Assembly: GCA_031417395.1 (NCBI GenBank)
Contig: JANOVM010000040.1
Coordinates: 1 to 64,000, forward strand
Reading direction: 5' to 3'
Length of the DNA stretch: 64,000 bases
Origin: JADKIH01 sp031417395
Lineage (GTDB): Bacteria; Bacteroidota; Bacteroidia; AKYH767-A; 2013-40CM-41-45
A program made the position numbers and the translations under genes. Under the pieces are notes generated by a model that made no database searches, had not been told where the DNA came from, and was given only the letters and a program-made list of their open reading frames with translations. This document shows positions 54,792 through 63,690 of the stretch, one piece after another. Within the stretch, counting starts at the first letter, position 1. Every line of letters begins with the position of its first letter.

Positions 54792-55011
54792 AACTGTCAC
54801 TAACTAAAAAAAGCAAGAACGCAATAACAATTAAAATTATTAATCCTCCAATTATTTGCAATCCTTCCTTAAAATTATTTGAAACTTTTTCTTTGTTTTT
54901 ATTAAAGTAGTTTACAGATGATCTTAAAAGGTACATAGCGAAACACACTCCAATAAATGCAAATAAAGCTCCAATAGGGTCGGAATTAGGGTTGGATTTG
55001 AGAATGTACAT
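54763..55011 (-). CDS. small membrane protein
   Basis: 82 residues from MYILKSNPNSDPIGALFAF; a longer in-frame start at 55092 would add 27 unlikely residues. Two membrane helices (PIGALFAFIGVCFAMYLL and GLQIIGGLIILIVIAFLLF) joined by a charged loop with FNKNKEKVSNNFK. No family recognised. It sits among gene fragments; whether it is a real small gene (for example a toxin-like peptide) is uncertain. Confidence 0.45.
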   Translation of the reverse strand: MYILKSNPNSDPIGALFAFIGVCFAMYLLRSSVNYFNKNKEKVSNNFKEGLQIIGGLIILIVIAFLLFLVSDSSIDIFHSRR

Positions 55012-55111
55012 ATTCTGTTTATTTGTTAAGTGTTTCAAATATAGAAAATTGATTTTAAAAAAAAAAGTCGACATTTCTGCCGTCTCAAACATCGCGTGTA
55101 ATTTTACACAA

Positions 55112-55395
55112 TCACTTCACCGCCTTCATCCCCTTCTCTTTTAAATGTAATAGGAGTTTGTCCATAAGACTTTTCACCCACTGATTTGTCACAGCGTATT
55201 CTTTTCCGCCGACCTTAATAATCTGATCCTCGCTTAAAAAATAGCGCTTTTTTCTTGACGTCTTGCTCCTACTGATAGCAGTCTTCAAGTCGGTGAAGAC
55301 TCAGTAACGTTGGATGATTGCATCAGGGAACATCTCTTTTAACTGCGCCTCGGTACATTTCGGATGTTGCAGATTGCGCGGAAACTCCAAATAAA
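55112..55395 (-). pseudogene. broken gene on the reverse strand, unknown family
   Basis: Reading the - strand from about 55395, the frame gives LYLEFPRNLQHPKCTEAQLK, then EMFPDAIIQRY, an in-frame TGA at 55301-55303, and VFTDLKTAISRSKTSRKKRY followed by FLSEDQIIKVGGKEYAVTNQ and a helical end (LHLKEKGMKAVK). Both sides read like one continuous protein, so a Trp codon or similar was probably lost. The N-terminal part is missing where it meets the HsdS fragment on the other strand, near 55395. Family not recognised. Confidence 0.55.
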
Positions 55396-55770
55396 GTATT
55401 ATTGCCAAAATTTGAAGGTCATTGTTCAACCGAAATTTTCCCAATTAAACCAAAAGAGAATTTAAGTAGAGAGTTTTTATTTCAGTGGTTATTACTTAAT
55501 AAAACCATGAAAAAAATAAATGCGACTTGGACTGGGGCACGGATGCCACGAGCAAATATGAATGCTGTTTTAGATTTCTTAATACCTATTCCTTCATTAA
55601 ATGATCAAAAGAAAGTAGTTCGAAAAATTGAAAATCTTTCTGCCGAAACAAAAAAACTCGAATCCCTCTACTATCAAAAGATAACCTCCCTCGACGGACT
55701 AAAAAAATCCATCCTACAAAAGGCCTTCAATGGAGAGCTAAAAACAGAAGACATGAAGCAGTTAGCATGA
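55396..55770 (+). pseudogene. hsdS: HsdS (type I restriction specificity subunit), C-terminal fragment
   Basis: About 125 residues of the second target-recognition domain and the conserved helical end of HsdS: VLLPKFEGHCSTEIFPIKPK, WTGARMPRANMNAVLDFLIP, IPSLNDQKKVVRKIENLSAE, and SILQKAFNGEL. The N-terminal two thirds are absent; the fragment abuts the reverse-strand pseudogene. Without the rest it cannot make a specificity subunit. Confidence 0.75.
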
Positions 55771-55880
55771 AGCAATCGCTTAAAATAATTCCCGGCGACT
55801 TGTTTGGAGCGTTTAAGAAGCGATTGGATAAAAAGACAATAAAGGAATTTGAAAAAATGATTTTTCTCACAAAAGCTTGA
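55767..55880 (+). CDS. short open frame after the HsdS fragment
   Basis: 37 residues (MKQSLKIIPGDLFGAFKKRL and a Lys-rich tail); the ATG overlaps the stop of the HsdS fragment (ATGA). Possibly the start of a lost downstream gene; a second short open frame lies at 55957-56076. Neither is recognised. Confidence 0.25.
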   Translation: MKQSLKIIPGDLFGAFKKRLDKKTIKEFEKMIFLTKA

Positions 55881-56087
55881 CAATAAAGCCAGGTTCATTC
55901 AATCAGAAAAAAATTATTTCGCCAAGAATAAACCATATTCTAAAAACATAAGAAAAATGGAATTTGAATTAGAATCGTTGAATTACAGAAAGGCAATATC
56001 GTTTTTGTTAATGCTTCCAAAGGCTATAAATATGGGCAATTATCAAATTCGCACAAAATTAACTAATATCAATTAAAAAAAAAACAT

Positions 56088-56672
56088 ATGGGCTTCTTTG
56101 ATGCATTAATATTCCCGACATTTTCTGAAAAATACGAACTTGGTTTTCCAGACATTAAAGGTATCAATCATGTTGTAATCCAATTCCACCCTGACCATGT
56201 TGAGTTCAAAATATTATCAGGATTTATTTCCAAAAAAGTGATAATTAAACCTAACGACATTATTGAGGTTGGACTAAATCAGGAAAGTTATAGGTCTTCA
56301 GGAAAAGCAGCAACAGGGGCAATTGTTGGCGGCATCTTGACAGGTGGTATTGGTCTTATAGCAGGTGCAGCAATGGGCGGTAAACGTAGAAAAGAAAATC
56401 AACTTCATTTGGTCGTAAACTATATGGGGACAGATTGTCAAGTTATTATTACTCCAAGCAAAAATATTCCAACAATTTATGCTGAACTTAAAAAATTGAT
56501 GAGCAAGCAGACAAAGGAACCGGAAAAATTAAGTGCGTCAGAACAGAAACAAATTGAAACAAAACCTCAAATTGATTTAGCTGCTGAACTTGAAAAACTT
56601 CACGGACTTGTTAAAAAAGGTATTTTAACTCAAGAAGAGTTTGATGCCCAAAAGAAAAAAATTTTGGGCTGA
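56088..56672 (+). CDS. SHOCT-domain protein with glycine zipper
   Basis: 194 residues. An N-terminal beta-rich PH-like part (FHPDHVEFKILSGFISKKVI) is followed by a Gly-rich hydrophobic helix (AIVGGILTGGIGLIAGAAMG) with a positively charged flank (GKRRKE), and a C-terminal SHOCT domain (LAAELEKLHGLVKKGILTQE..F). SHOCT domains are short C-terminal oligomerisation modules. The glycine zipper suggests membrane insertion. Cargo in the accessory region; function not known. Confidence 0.65.
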   Translation: MGFFDALIFPTFSEKYELGFPDIKGINHVVIQFHPDHVEFKILSGFISKKVIIKPNDIIEVGLNQESYRSSGKAATGAIVGGILTGGIGLIAGAAMGGKRRKENQLHLVVNYMGTDCQVIITPSKNIPTIYAELKKLMSKQTKEPEKLSASEQKQIETKPQIDLAAELEKLHGLVKKGILTQEEFDAQKKKILG

Positions 56673-56760
56673 GAATTTAATCTACTTGTAAGGATTACTT
56701 ACAAGTTCAAAATAATGACTAGTCGGAAAATAATTCCTATTATTATAAATAGCTCAGTTA

Positions 56761-56973
56761 ATGGATAACCAAATTGAAATCTTTAAAACAAAGGAATGTA
56801 CCGCTGAAATAGAGGTACAATTCGAAAAAGATACCGTTTGGCTAACACAGGAGCAATTTGCAATCCTTTTTGAAAGGGACCAATCGGTTATTTCAAGACA
56901 CCTCAGAAACGCATTTAAAGAAAGGGAATTAGATGAAAAAAGCAATATGCAAAAAATGCATATTCCTAAATAA
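56761..56973 (+). pseudogene. truncated RhuM-family protein
   Basis: 70 residues. The N-terminus (MDNQIEIFKTKECTAEIEVQ, VWLTQEQFAILFERDQS) is the RhuM domain, including the helix-turn-helix-like LFERDQSVISRHLRN, and it runs to ELDEKSNMQKMHIPK before a stop. Intact RhuM proteins continue here with the conserved DVIISVGYRVKS part, which is missing. A second RhuM gene, fused to Fic, follows at 57725. Confidence 0.65.
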
Positions 56974-57082
56974 GTTAACCTGCTTCATTTTACAATCATG
57001 ATCTAGCAATTTTTAATGTTATCAGTGAAATTGTAAGATAATTCAATAATATTTTCTGTAAAAATTAAATTTTCAGAAAACC

Positions 57083-57113
57083 TTTGTTTCGTTTATTTCG
57101 TTTATTATATTTG
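57083..57113 (+). promoter_or_regulatory. perfect Bacteroidota promoter of the antitoxin gene
   Basis: TTTG at 57083-57086, 19 bases, then TATATTTG at 57106-57113, 17 bases before the antitoxin ATG. A full match to the TTTG-N19-TAnnTTTG consensus. Confidence 0.8.
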
Positions 57114-57130
57114 TATAAAAAAACAATACA

Positions 57131-57586
57131 ATGGAAACTAAAATCAAAAGTACTTCCAGGGAAGATCAAAAAATTGCATCCAGTTCTTTTTTATCATTAA
57201 GGAGATCTGCAAACGAGATACGAAAGAATAAACATTTCATAAACATTAAACTTCAGGAGGCAAGAAAGTATGTAAAGATCCCCAAGATTGCACTTGATAT
57301 GCTTGTACAAATTCTTTCCAATATGGCTGAAGGTAAATCCATAACTATTATTCCCTCAGATGCAGAAATTAGCACACAACAAGCAGCTGAAATGCTTAAT
57401 GTGTCTCGACCTCACCTTGTAAAATTACTTGAAGAAGGTGAGATTACGTTCCGGAAAGTGGGGAGTCACAGAAGGATATTCTTGAAAGATCTTTTGCACT
57501 ATGAAAGAAGTTTAAAAGATCAACGACGAAAAAGTCTTGAAAAACTTTCTCAGCAAGCGCAGGAACTTAAATATGGGTACAAATGA
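57131..57586 (+). CDS. HTH (excisionase-type) antitoxin of a PIN toxin pair
   Basis: 151 residues. The C-terminal half carries an excisionase/MerR-like HTH: STQQAAEMLNVSRPHLVKLL then EEGEITFRKVGSHRRIF, the reading typical of antitoxins paired with PIN-domain toxins. The N-terminal part is helical. Its TGA shares two bases with the ATG of the toxin stub (ATGA), the classic coupled arrangement. With the toxin truncated, it may now act alone as a repressor at its own promoter. Confidence 0.75.
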   Translation: METKIKSTSREDQKIASSSFLSLRRSANEIRKNKHFINIKLQEARKYVKIPKIALDMLVQILSNMAEGKSITIIPSDAEISTQQAAEMLNVSRPHLVKLLEEGEITFRKVGSHRRIFLKDLLHYERSLKDQRRKSLEKLSQQAQELKYGYK

Positions 57587-57732
57587 TTCATTCGTCCCGC
57601 TTCACAGCTTTGTTGGACGCTTGCGTTATCTATCCTGCCCCTATTCGTGATTTACTTCTAAACTTAGCAGAACAGGGTTTGTATACACCGATTTGGTCTT
57701 CAAAAATTATTTCAAAAAAATTGTATGGATAA
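57583..57732 (+). pseudogene. truncated PIN-domain toxin
   Basis: 49 residues. FTALLDACVIYPAPIRDLLL contains the first acidic residue of the PIN-domain RNase fold (LDACV..P.P.RD), as in toxins paired with this antitoxin type. The frame ends at TAA 57730-57732 after KIISKKLYG, with the rest of the domain (other acidic active-site residues) missing, exactly where the RhuM-Fic gene begins, so a recombination junction lies near 57705-57725. Confidence 0.7.
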
Positions 57733-58693
57733 CGGAATAGAAATTTACCAGACGAAGGATAAAACCATTGAAATCCAAGTTGTATTGGAGAACGAAACGG
57801 TTTGGCTGACGCAAAAACATATGGCAGAACTCTTTGATAAAAGCCGTGTTACGATCACCGAACATATTGGAAATATCTTCAAAGAAGGCGAATTAGAGGA
57901 AAATTCAGTATGTCGGAAATTCCGACATACTGCCGAAGATGGAAAATCGTATGAGGCCCAGTATTATAATCTGGATGTTATTATATCAGTAGGCTATAGA
58001 GTTAAATCTAAACAGGGCACTTTATTCCGTCAATGGGCAACTCAACATCTAAAAGACTATTTAGTCCAGGGATATGCAATCAATCAAAAACGTCTCGAAC
58101 AACTGGAAAAAGTTGTAGAAATAGTAAAACAATCAGGCAACATTCAGGAACTTTCAACAACAGAAGCAAAAGGGCTCCTGGATATTATCACAAGCTATAC
58201 ACAGAGCTTTGTCCTTTTGAACCGGTTTGATAGTAAAAATCTCAGCGATGAAAAACTGAATGAAAACATAACCTATGAAATTGAATTCGAATCCGCCATC
58301 CAAGCCATAGAAGAATTAAAAAAGCAACTCATTCATAAGAAGGAAGCAAGCAACTTGTTCGGCAATCGAAAGGATGAGAGTTTTAAGGGAATACTCGGAA
58401 ATGTTGTTCAGTCTTTCGGTGGACAATACTTATATAATAGTATTGAAGAGCAGGCCGCTCATCTATTGTATTTCGTAATCAAGAACCATCCGTTCAGTGA
58501 TGGCAATAAAAGAATCGGCGCTTTTTTGTTTATTTGGTTTCTCGAAAAGAACAAGCATCGTTTTAAGAAAACAGGTGAAGTAAAAATTAATGACAATGGG
58601 TTGGTTGCATTGGCCTTATTGGTTGCACAAAGTAATCCTGATGATAAAGAGCTTATGATAAAATTAATAATCAACCTGATCAACAGCCGATAA
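57725..58693 (+). CDS. RhuM-Fic fusion protein
   Basis: 322 residues, apparently intact. The RhuM part (NGIEIYQTKDKTIEIQVVLE, VWLTQKHMAELFDKS, VIISVGYRVKSKQGTLFRQW; about 1-130) is followed by a helical linker and a C-terminal Fic domain with the full motif HPFSDGNKRIGAFLF (about residue 255). Fic domains transfer AMP or another moiety to targets; the His is the catalytic base. RhuM-Fic proteins are common in accessory regions and may act as toxins or regulators. No antitoxin of the Fic type (S/TxxxE(G/N)) is evident. Confidence 0.85.
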   Translation: MDNGIEIYQTKDKTIEIQVVLENETVWLTQKHMAELFDKSRVTITEHIGNIFKEGELEENSVCRKFRHTAEDGKSYEAQYYNLDVIISVGYRVKSKQGTLFRQWATQHLKDYLVQGYAINQKRLEQLEKVVEIVKQSGNIQELSTTEAKGLLDIITSYTQSFVLLNRFDSKNLSDEKLNENITYEIEFESAIQAIEELKKQLIHKKEASNLFGNRKDESFKGILGNVVQSFGGQYLYNSIEEQAAHLLYFVIKNHPFSDGNKRIGAFLFIWFLEKNKHRFKKTGEVKINDNGLVALALLVAQSNPDDKELMIKLIINLINSR

Positions 58694-58694
58694 T

Positions 58695-58802
58695 ATGAAC
58701 GAAGCCGAAACTCGAGCAGAGCTTATAGAACCCTGGTGGAATGAAGAAGATTTAGATCAAAAACAGAACTGTGTAATAGTTTCACAATTAAAAATGAGGT
58801 AA
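58695..58802 (+). pseudogene. HsdR N-terminal stub (first copy)
   Basis: 35 residues: MNEAETRAELIEPWWNEEDL and a short unrelated tail. MNEAETRAELI is the typical start of one HsdR subgroup. A different, longer HsdR remnant starts 110 bases later, so two distinct hsdR genes were once here or were joined by recombination. Starts 1 base after the RhuM-Fic stop. Confidence 0.5.
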
Positions 58803-58912
58803 TAAGGTTTTATTTTTGAGGTGCATTTTCTGCTACTTAGGTAATTAGGTTTTCGGATTAACATCGTCCATATATTATAATGTGAGGAAGTCAAGATAGA
58901 ATTAATTTTATA

Positions 58913-61226
58913 ATGGAAGAAACCAGATTACCTTAGCAGAACTTATCGATCCCAAGCTGAAAGAAGATGGCTGGGATCCCAAAGCGAATGCAGAAGTTAA
59001 AATACATCGCGAGTATATTATTGCCCCGGGAAAGATCAAAGCTACAGGGGGAAGAGGCAAACCTGTCATCGCTGACTATATATTAAGCTATAAAGGCAGG
59101 AAAATGGCCGTTGTTGAGGCAAAGAGCGATGAACGGGAAGTTGGCGAAGGAGTGGCACAGGCAAAGGATTATGCTGTAAAGCTGCAAATCGATCATGCAT
59201 ACTCATCGAACGGATTAGAAATTTATCACATCAATCTTGATACAGCTAAAGAAGGATTGGTAAAATCATATTATTCACCCGAACAATTGCTGAATAAGAC
59301 CTTCCCCGAACAGAATCAATGGGAAAAGAATTTCAATGCCATTCCATTCGAGGTTTTAGGCGGAAATAAAGACGGACGATTCTACCAGGAGATAGCCGTC
59401 GAACGCGCAATGGATGCTATTGCGCAGAGAAAGGACAGAATACTCCTTACACTGGCCACAGGTACAGGCAAAACGTTTATCGCTTTCAAAATAGCATGGC
59501 GTCTTTATCACAGTCCATGGAACCTCAAATACGATGGAAGTTGTCGCCCAAGGTTACTTTTTTTAGCTGATCGGAACATTCTGGCCGATCAGGCTTTTAA
59601 TGCTTTTTCTGCTTTCCCTGAAGATTGTCTGGTTCGAATAAAACCCATTGAGATCAAGAAAAAAGGAAGCGTACCCACTATGGCAACATCTTCTTCACCA
59701 TCTTCCAGACATTCATGAGCGGTCCCAACGACACACCCTACTTCGGTGAATATCCAAAGGACTATTTCGATTTAATTGTCATCGACGAATGTCATCGTGG
59801 AGGAGCGAATGATGAGAGCAACTGGAGGGATATTTTAGAATACTTCTCCCCTGCTGTTCAGATTGGCTTGACAGCTACCCCTAAACGAAATGAAAACGTA
59901 AATACTTATAAATATTTCGGAGACCCAGTTTATATATACTCATTGAAAGAGAGTATTAACGATGGTTACCTTACCCCTTTTAAAGTTAAACGAATTACAA
60001 CTTCTCTTGATGAATATACTTATCAACCCGATGACAATGTTGTCGAGGGGAAGATCGAAGCAGGAAAGACATATATTGAGCCTGACTTTAACCGTATCAT
60101 TGAAATAAAAGAAAGAGAACAAACCCGTGTTAGGATTTTCATGGATCAGATTGATCAGAATGAAAAAACACTTGTTTTCTGTGCTACACTAGAACATGCG
60201 GCAGCAGTGCGTGACCTGATAAACCAATATAAGAAAAGCGCTGACCCTCTCTACTGCGTCCGGGTAACTGCTAATGATGGTGACCTTGGCGAACAGTACT
60301 TGAGGGAGTTTCAGGATAATGAGAAAAGTATTCCTACTATATTAACAACATCTCAAAAGCTATCAACCGGTGTTGATGCAAGAAACATCAGAAACATCGT
60401 ACTGATGCGTCCTATAAATAGCATGGTAGAGTTTAAACAGATCATTGGTCGTGGCACTAGTCTATTCGAGGGAAAAAACTTTTTTACTATTTATGATTTT
60501 GTAAATGCAAGTGCGAAATTTAAAGATCCTGAATGGGACGGCGAACCTATAGAGCCAGAACCAACTATTTATCAACCAACTCTAGTAGCCCCTCCGGCAG
60601 ATGAACCTCCAGTTGAAAAGCTATCAACAACACCTAATCCAAAAATAAAAATTATATTAGGAACAGGAGCTAAAGCAGAAATTAAGTTCCTTGTAGAAAC
60701 TACCTTCTGGGGCCCCGATGGACAGCCTATGACACTGCAGGGGTTCCTCAATCTTCTTTATGGCAAGTTACCTCCCCTATTCAAGAAGGAAGAAGAGCTG
60801 CGTAAACTCTGGTCGAACCCAATGACCCGAAGGGCACTTTTAGAGAAACTCGATGCAGCAGGCTTTGGTGCAGATGAATTGACGTCATTGCAAAAAATCA
60901 TAGATGCCGAAAAGAGTGATTTGTTTGATGTATTAGAGTTTCTCGCCTACTCAATCGCCCCCATCACACGCGAACATAGGGTTGCAAAAGCACAGAATAA
61001 GATATTTTCATTACTGAACCCCAGGCAAAAGGAATTTGTAGATTTTGTTTTGTCTAAATACATTGCAACCGGTGTGGAGGAATTAGATCAGGAGAAATTA
61101 CCTCAGTTGTTGGAGATGAAATATAATTCTGTAGTAGAAGCTTCGGATATTTTGGGTGGAGTCGATTTTATTAAGAATACTTTTATTGGTTTTCAGAAAT
61201 TTTTGTACGAATCAAGAGTTGGTTAG
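58913..61226 (+). pseudogene. hsdR: type I restriction enzyme R subunit (HsdR, EcoEI type) with two frameshifts
   Basis: The likely start is ATG 58913 (MEE), but a base is missing at about 58919-58922; adding one A gives MEENQITLAELIDPKLKEDG in frame. A second base is missing at 59679-59681; one A there restores VPTNGNIFFTIFQTFMSGPN. The two pieces together are a full-length HsdR: nuclease-type region (ADYILSYKGRKMAVVEAKS), Walker A (LATGTGKTF), DECH (VIDECHRGG), TATP, and motif VI region QIIGRGTS, where the usual Arg of RGTR is Ser. The C-terminal helical part is complete. Restriction subunit, but dead as read; no hsdM in the window. Confidence 0.85.
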
Positions 61227-61266
61227 AATAAATAAAATACTCAATTTGAATAGCGAACGCCCTAGC

Positions 61267-61629
61267 ATGCTTAAAGGATTACTAAAGATGAAATGTCCAT
61301 CCTGTAAAAAATCTCCCATGTTTTTAGATTCTAATCCTTATCATTTAAAAATGATGGGCAAAATGAATAAAATTTGTCCGGTATGCGGACATCCAATTGA
61401 TCCCGAGGCCGGATATTTTTTTGGTGCAATGTATTTTAGTTATGCTATTATGGTTGCGTGGAATTTCAGTATTGCAATAATTATACATTTAATAACCGGT
61501 AATCTTTTCGAACATTTTTCTTTATTGATGACTATAGCCATAGTTACTACACTTATTGTCTCGCCTATAATGTTTAGATACAGCAGGGTGGCATGGTCAT
61601 ATATGTTTTTTAAAATACAAAATAAATAA
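61267..61629 (+). CDS. DUF983 membrane protein
   Basis: 120 residues from the ATG at 61267 (MLKGLLKMKCPSCKKSPMFL); the frame extends upstream into hsdR but that is not needed. Two zinc-ribbon-like CxxC pairs (CPSCKKSP, CPVCGHPI) and two membrane helices (AMYFSYAIMVAWNFSIAIII, LLMTIAIVTTLIVSPI). DUF983 is a widespread Bacteroidota family of unknown function, usually near housekeeping genes, so the accessory region probably ends before this gene. Confidence 0.8.
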   Translation: MLKGLLKMKCPSCKKSPMFLDSNPYHLKMMGKMNKICPVCGHPIDPEAGYFFGAMYFSYAIMVAWNFSIAIIIHLITGNLFEHFSLLMTIAIVTTLIVSPIMFRYSRVAWSYMFFKIQNK

Positions 61630-61691
61630 TTTTGTCGTAGGTCCTAAATTCAATCCCTTAAGTATTTAGTATTTGAAATAATTTTTCAAAA

Positions 61692-61729
61692 AAAAATGCC
61701 GCCCCATTAAAAACCGGGACGGCATTTTT
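61692..61729. terminator. bidirectional terminator
   Basis: AAAAATGCCG (61692-61701) and CGGCATTTTT (61720-61729) pair, with CCC/GGG inside the loop side. An A run on the left and a T run on the right suit both convergent genes, DUF983 (+) and the T9SS surface protein (-). Confidence 0.85.
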
Positions 61730-61746
61730 CAATTAATAATTAACTC

Positions 61747-63690
61747 TCAATCCATTTTATTCACAATCACAACTTTCTTAAAATCTCCCTGTTGAACTTC
61801 AAGGAAATAAATACCTGAAGTAAGATCGTTTCCAAGTGATAAATCCTGGTCGGAATGAAGGTCGGTTATTGTCTGAAGAGTCTGACCGGTAATATTGAAT
61901 AGACGAACATTTACTTGCTGATCATCCGCTCTTTCAACCTTTATATGAAATCCATTAGTAAACGGATTCGGGTAAACCAATACCTGAAGTTCGTTGTTTT
62001 CATTTAGAATAAGCATATTGCCTTGTGTAGAAACCTTTACAGGATTACAAGACTGCCCACAATATCCAAGTCGATCGCCACTATGCATACTAAGGTGTGT
62101 GGGAACTGCATTTATACTAACAGAAAGTGTTTGAGGGTTGCCCGGATTTCCAGGAGGAACATGGCATAAAATAACTTTGCCCGGTTTTCCCGGATCGCGT
62201 ACGCTAATAACACAGAAAGTTATTGTACAAGTTGTTGTACATCCTAGTGTTGTTGTAACAGTTACCGTGAGAGTATAAGTGCCCGGCGAAGTTGGAGTAA
62301 ATACTGGATGAGCACAATTATTACAGCTCAAAAAGCTTCCTGTCCATGCCCATTGTGCGGCAATTCCATTTGTTACAGCTACGTTAAGTGTAGCAGACTG
62401 CGGACCATAGCCAAGGTAAATATTTGTCGGCACACCGCCTGTATATATACTATTACTTGGCACTGCTGTAATACTGCATGAAGGAGGAGTGCAGGCAGCG
62501 ACATGAATAGTATAGGAACAAAGCGACTGCGCGCCGCAATTATCGGTTGCTGAGAATGTAACAACATAATCTCCTGCAGTACCTAAACCCGGTGTCCAGT
62601 TAAAAGTGGAGCTAACCGGATTTCCGGCTGTAGGAAGTGAAGGGGTTAGTGTAGCGCCTGAAGGAACGCCCCCTGAATTTAGCTCAACAATATCTGTAAC
62701 ATCAGCATCTGTTGCATTTACGGTGAAAGCTAATGGTACATTTTCAAAAGCGTTAATAACTGTACCACATAAAGGAGAAGGAGAAGAGAAAACAGGAGTA
62801 CTATTCGTTGGTTCACAGTTAGTAATATAAATCAAGAAATCAATTGCTACTGATGTTTTCCAAACATCCGTAATTGAATTGTAATCCTCAATTACAATCT
62901 GGCAGGAATATAAACCACCTAAAACAGCCGGAAATGTCGTATTACACGTGGCAATACCTGATATAGGGTTAATTGAAATACCTAAAGGTTGAACAAAACC
63001 ATTCCCGGCTTCGTTGGGACCGGCCAGTCTATATCGAAGATAGGTATTGGGATCAGAGTCGGCTGCAGGAACAAAAAAACTTGCTGTAGCACTTACAGGT
63101 AAATTGACTATTGCAGGTAGACTGCTGGAAGGAGAATTGTTTACCGAAGAAAGATCAACATATGTACTAATTTGATAAGCTCCATCAGGATTATTTATTT
63201 CTCCCGACGTCCTATCGCCATCATTAATTTCGGCTATCCAGGGTGCACCTGAATTGTTCGATGCACTATAAGTATGATTGATTGTTTTTTTAGTTGAACT
63301 TCCCGGTTCCAACGCAACTGCCAAAAACCAATTATTTGTCGGATCAATTGCCGTAACCTTGTAAAATAATTGTGGCGTAGAATTCCCGTCTCCAAAAAAC
63401 AACATTGTACCACCAATGTTTTCAGTTACAATATCATCTATTGCAGGTTTACCATCCCCTGCACTTCCCGAATACAAAGATCTGTTAAAAGCATCTACCA
63501 GTGTGAATTCTACCTCTGTAGATGAAACATATTTCCACGTTAAATGCCCACCTCGAAAGTGAGTAGCACTACTTTTATTACTTAAAAAAAGTGTAGACAC
63601 CAATAGCAATAACATTGCTTTGGAGACCCAATGACGGCAGAAAAATTTTAACCGTTCTTTTGAAGAATTTGTTGTGTGTGTTTTTTTCAT
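61747..63690 (-). CDS. large secreted T9SS surface protein
   Basis: 647 residues. Signal peptide (LLLLVSTLFLSNKSSA), then FRGGHLTWKYVSSTEVEFTL, a beginning seen in many large Bacteroidota surface proteins, Ig-like or cadherin-like stretches (PLAFTVNATDADVTDIVELN, TFSATDNCGAQSLCSYTIHV), a PKD-like segment (SPGTYTLTVTVTTTLGCTTT), and a T9SS type A domain (VYPNPFTNGFHIKV, GIYFLEVQQGDFKKVVIVN). Likely an adhesin-like surface protein; ligand unknown. Preceded by about 300 bases of AT-rich sequence. Confidence 0.85.
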   Translation of the reverse strand: MKKTHTTNSSKERLKFFCRHWVSKAMLLLLVSTLFLSNKSSATHFRGGHLTWKYVSSTEVEFTLVDAFNRSLYSGSAGDGKPAIDDIVTENIGGTMLFFGDGNSTPQLFYKVTAIDPTNNWFLAVALEPGSSTKKTINHTYSASNNSGAPWIAEINDGDRTSGEINNPDGAYQISTYVDLSSVNNSPSSSLPAIVNLPVSATASFFVPAADSDPNTYLRYRLAGPNEAGNGFVQPLGISINPISGIATCNTTFPAVLGGLYSCQIVIEDYNSITDVWKTSVAIDFLIYITNCEPTNSTPVFSSPSPLCGTVINAFENVPLAFTVNATDADVTDIVELNSGGVPSGATLTPSLPTAGNPVSSTFNWTPGLGTAGDYVVTFSATDNCGAQSLCSYTIHVAACTPPSCSITAVPSNSIYTGGVPTNIYLGYGPQSATLNVAVTNGIAAQWAWTGSFLSCNNCAHPVFTPTSPGTYTLTVTVTTTLGCTTTCTITFCVISVRDPGKPGKVILCHVPPGNPGNPQTLSVSINAVPTHLSMHSGDRLGYCGQSCNPVKVSTQGNMLILNENNELQVLVYPNPFTNGFHIKVERADDQQVNVRLFNITGQTLQTITDLHSDQDLSLGNDLTSGIYFLEVQQGDFKKVVIVNKMD

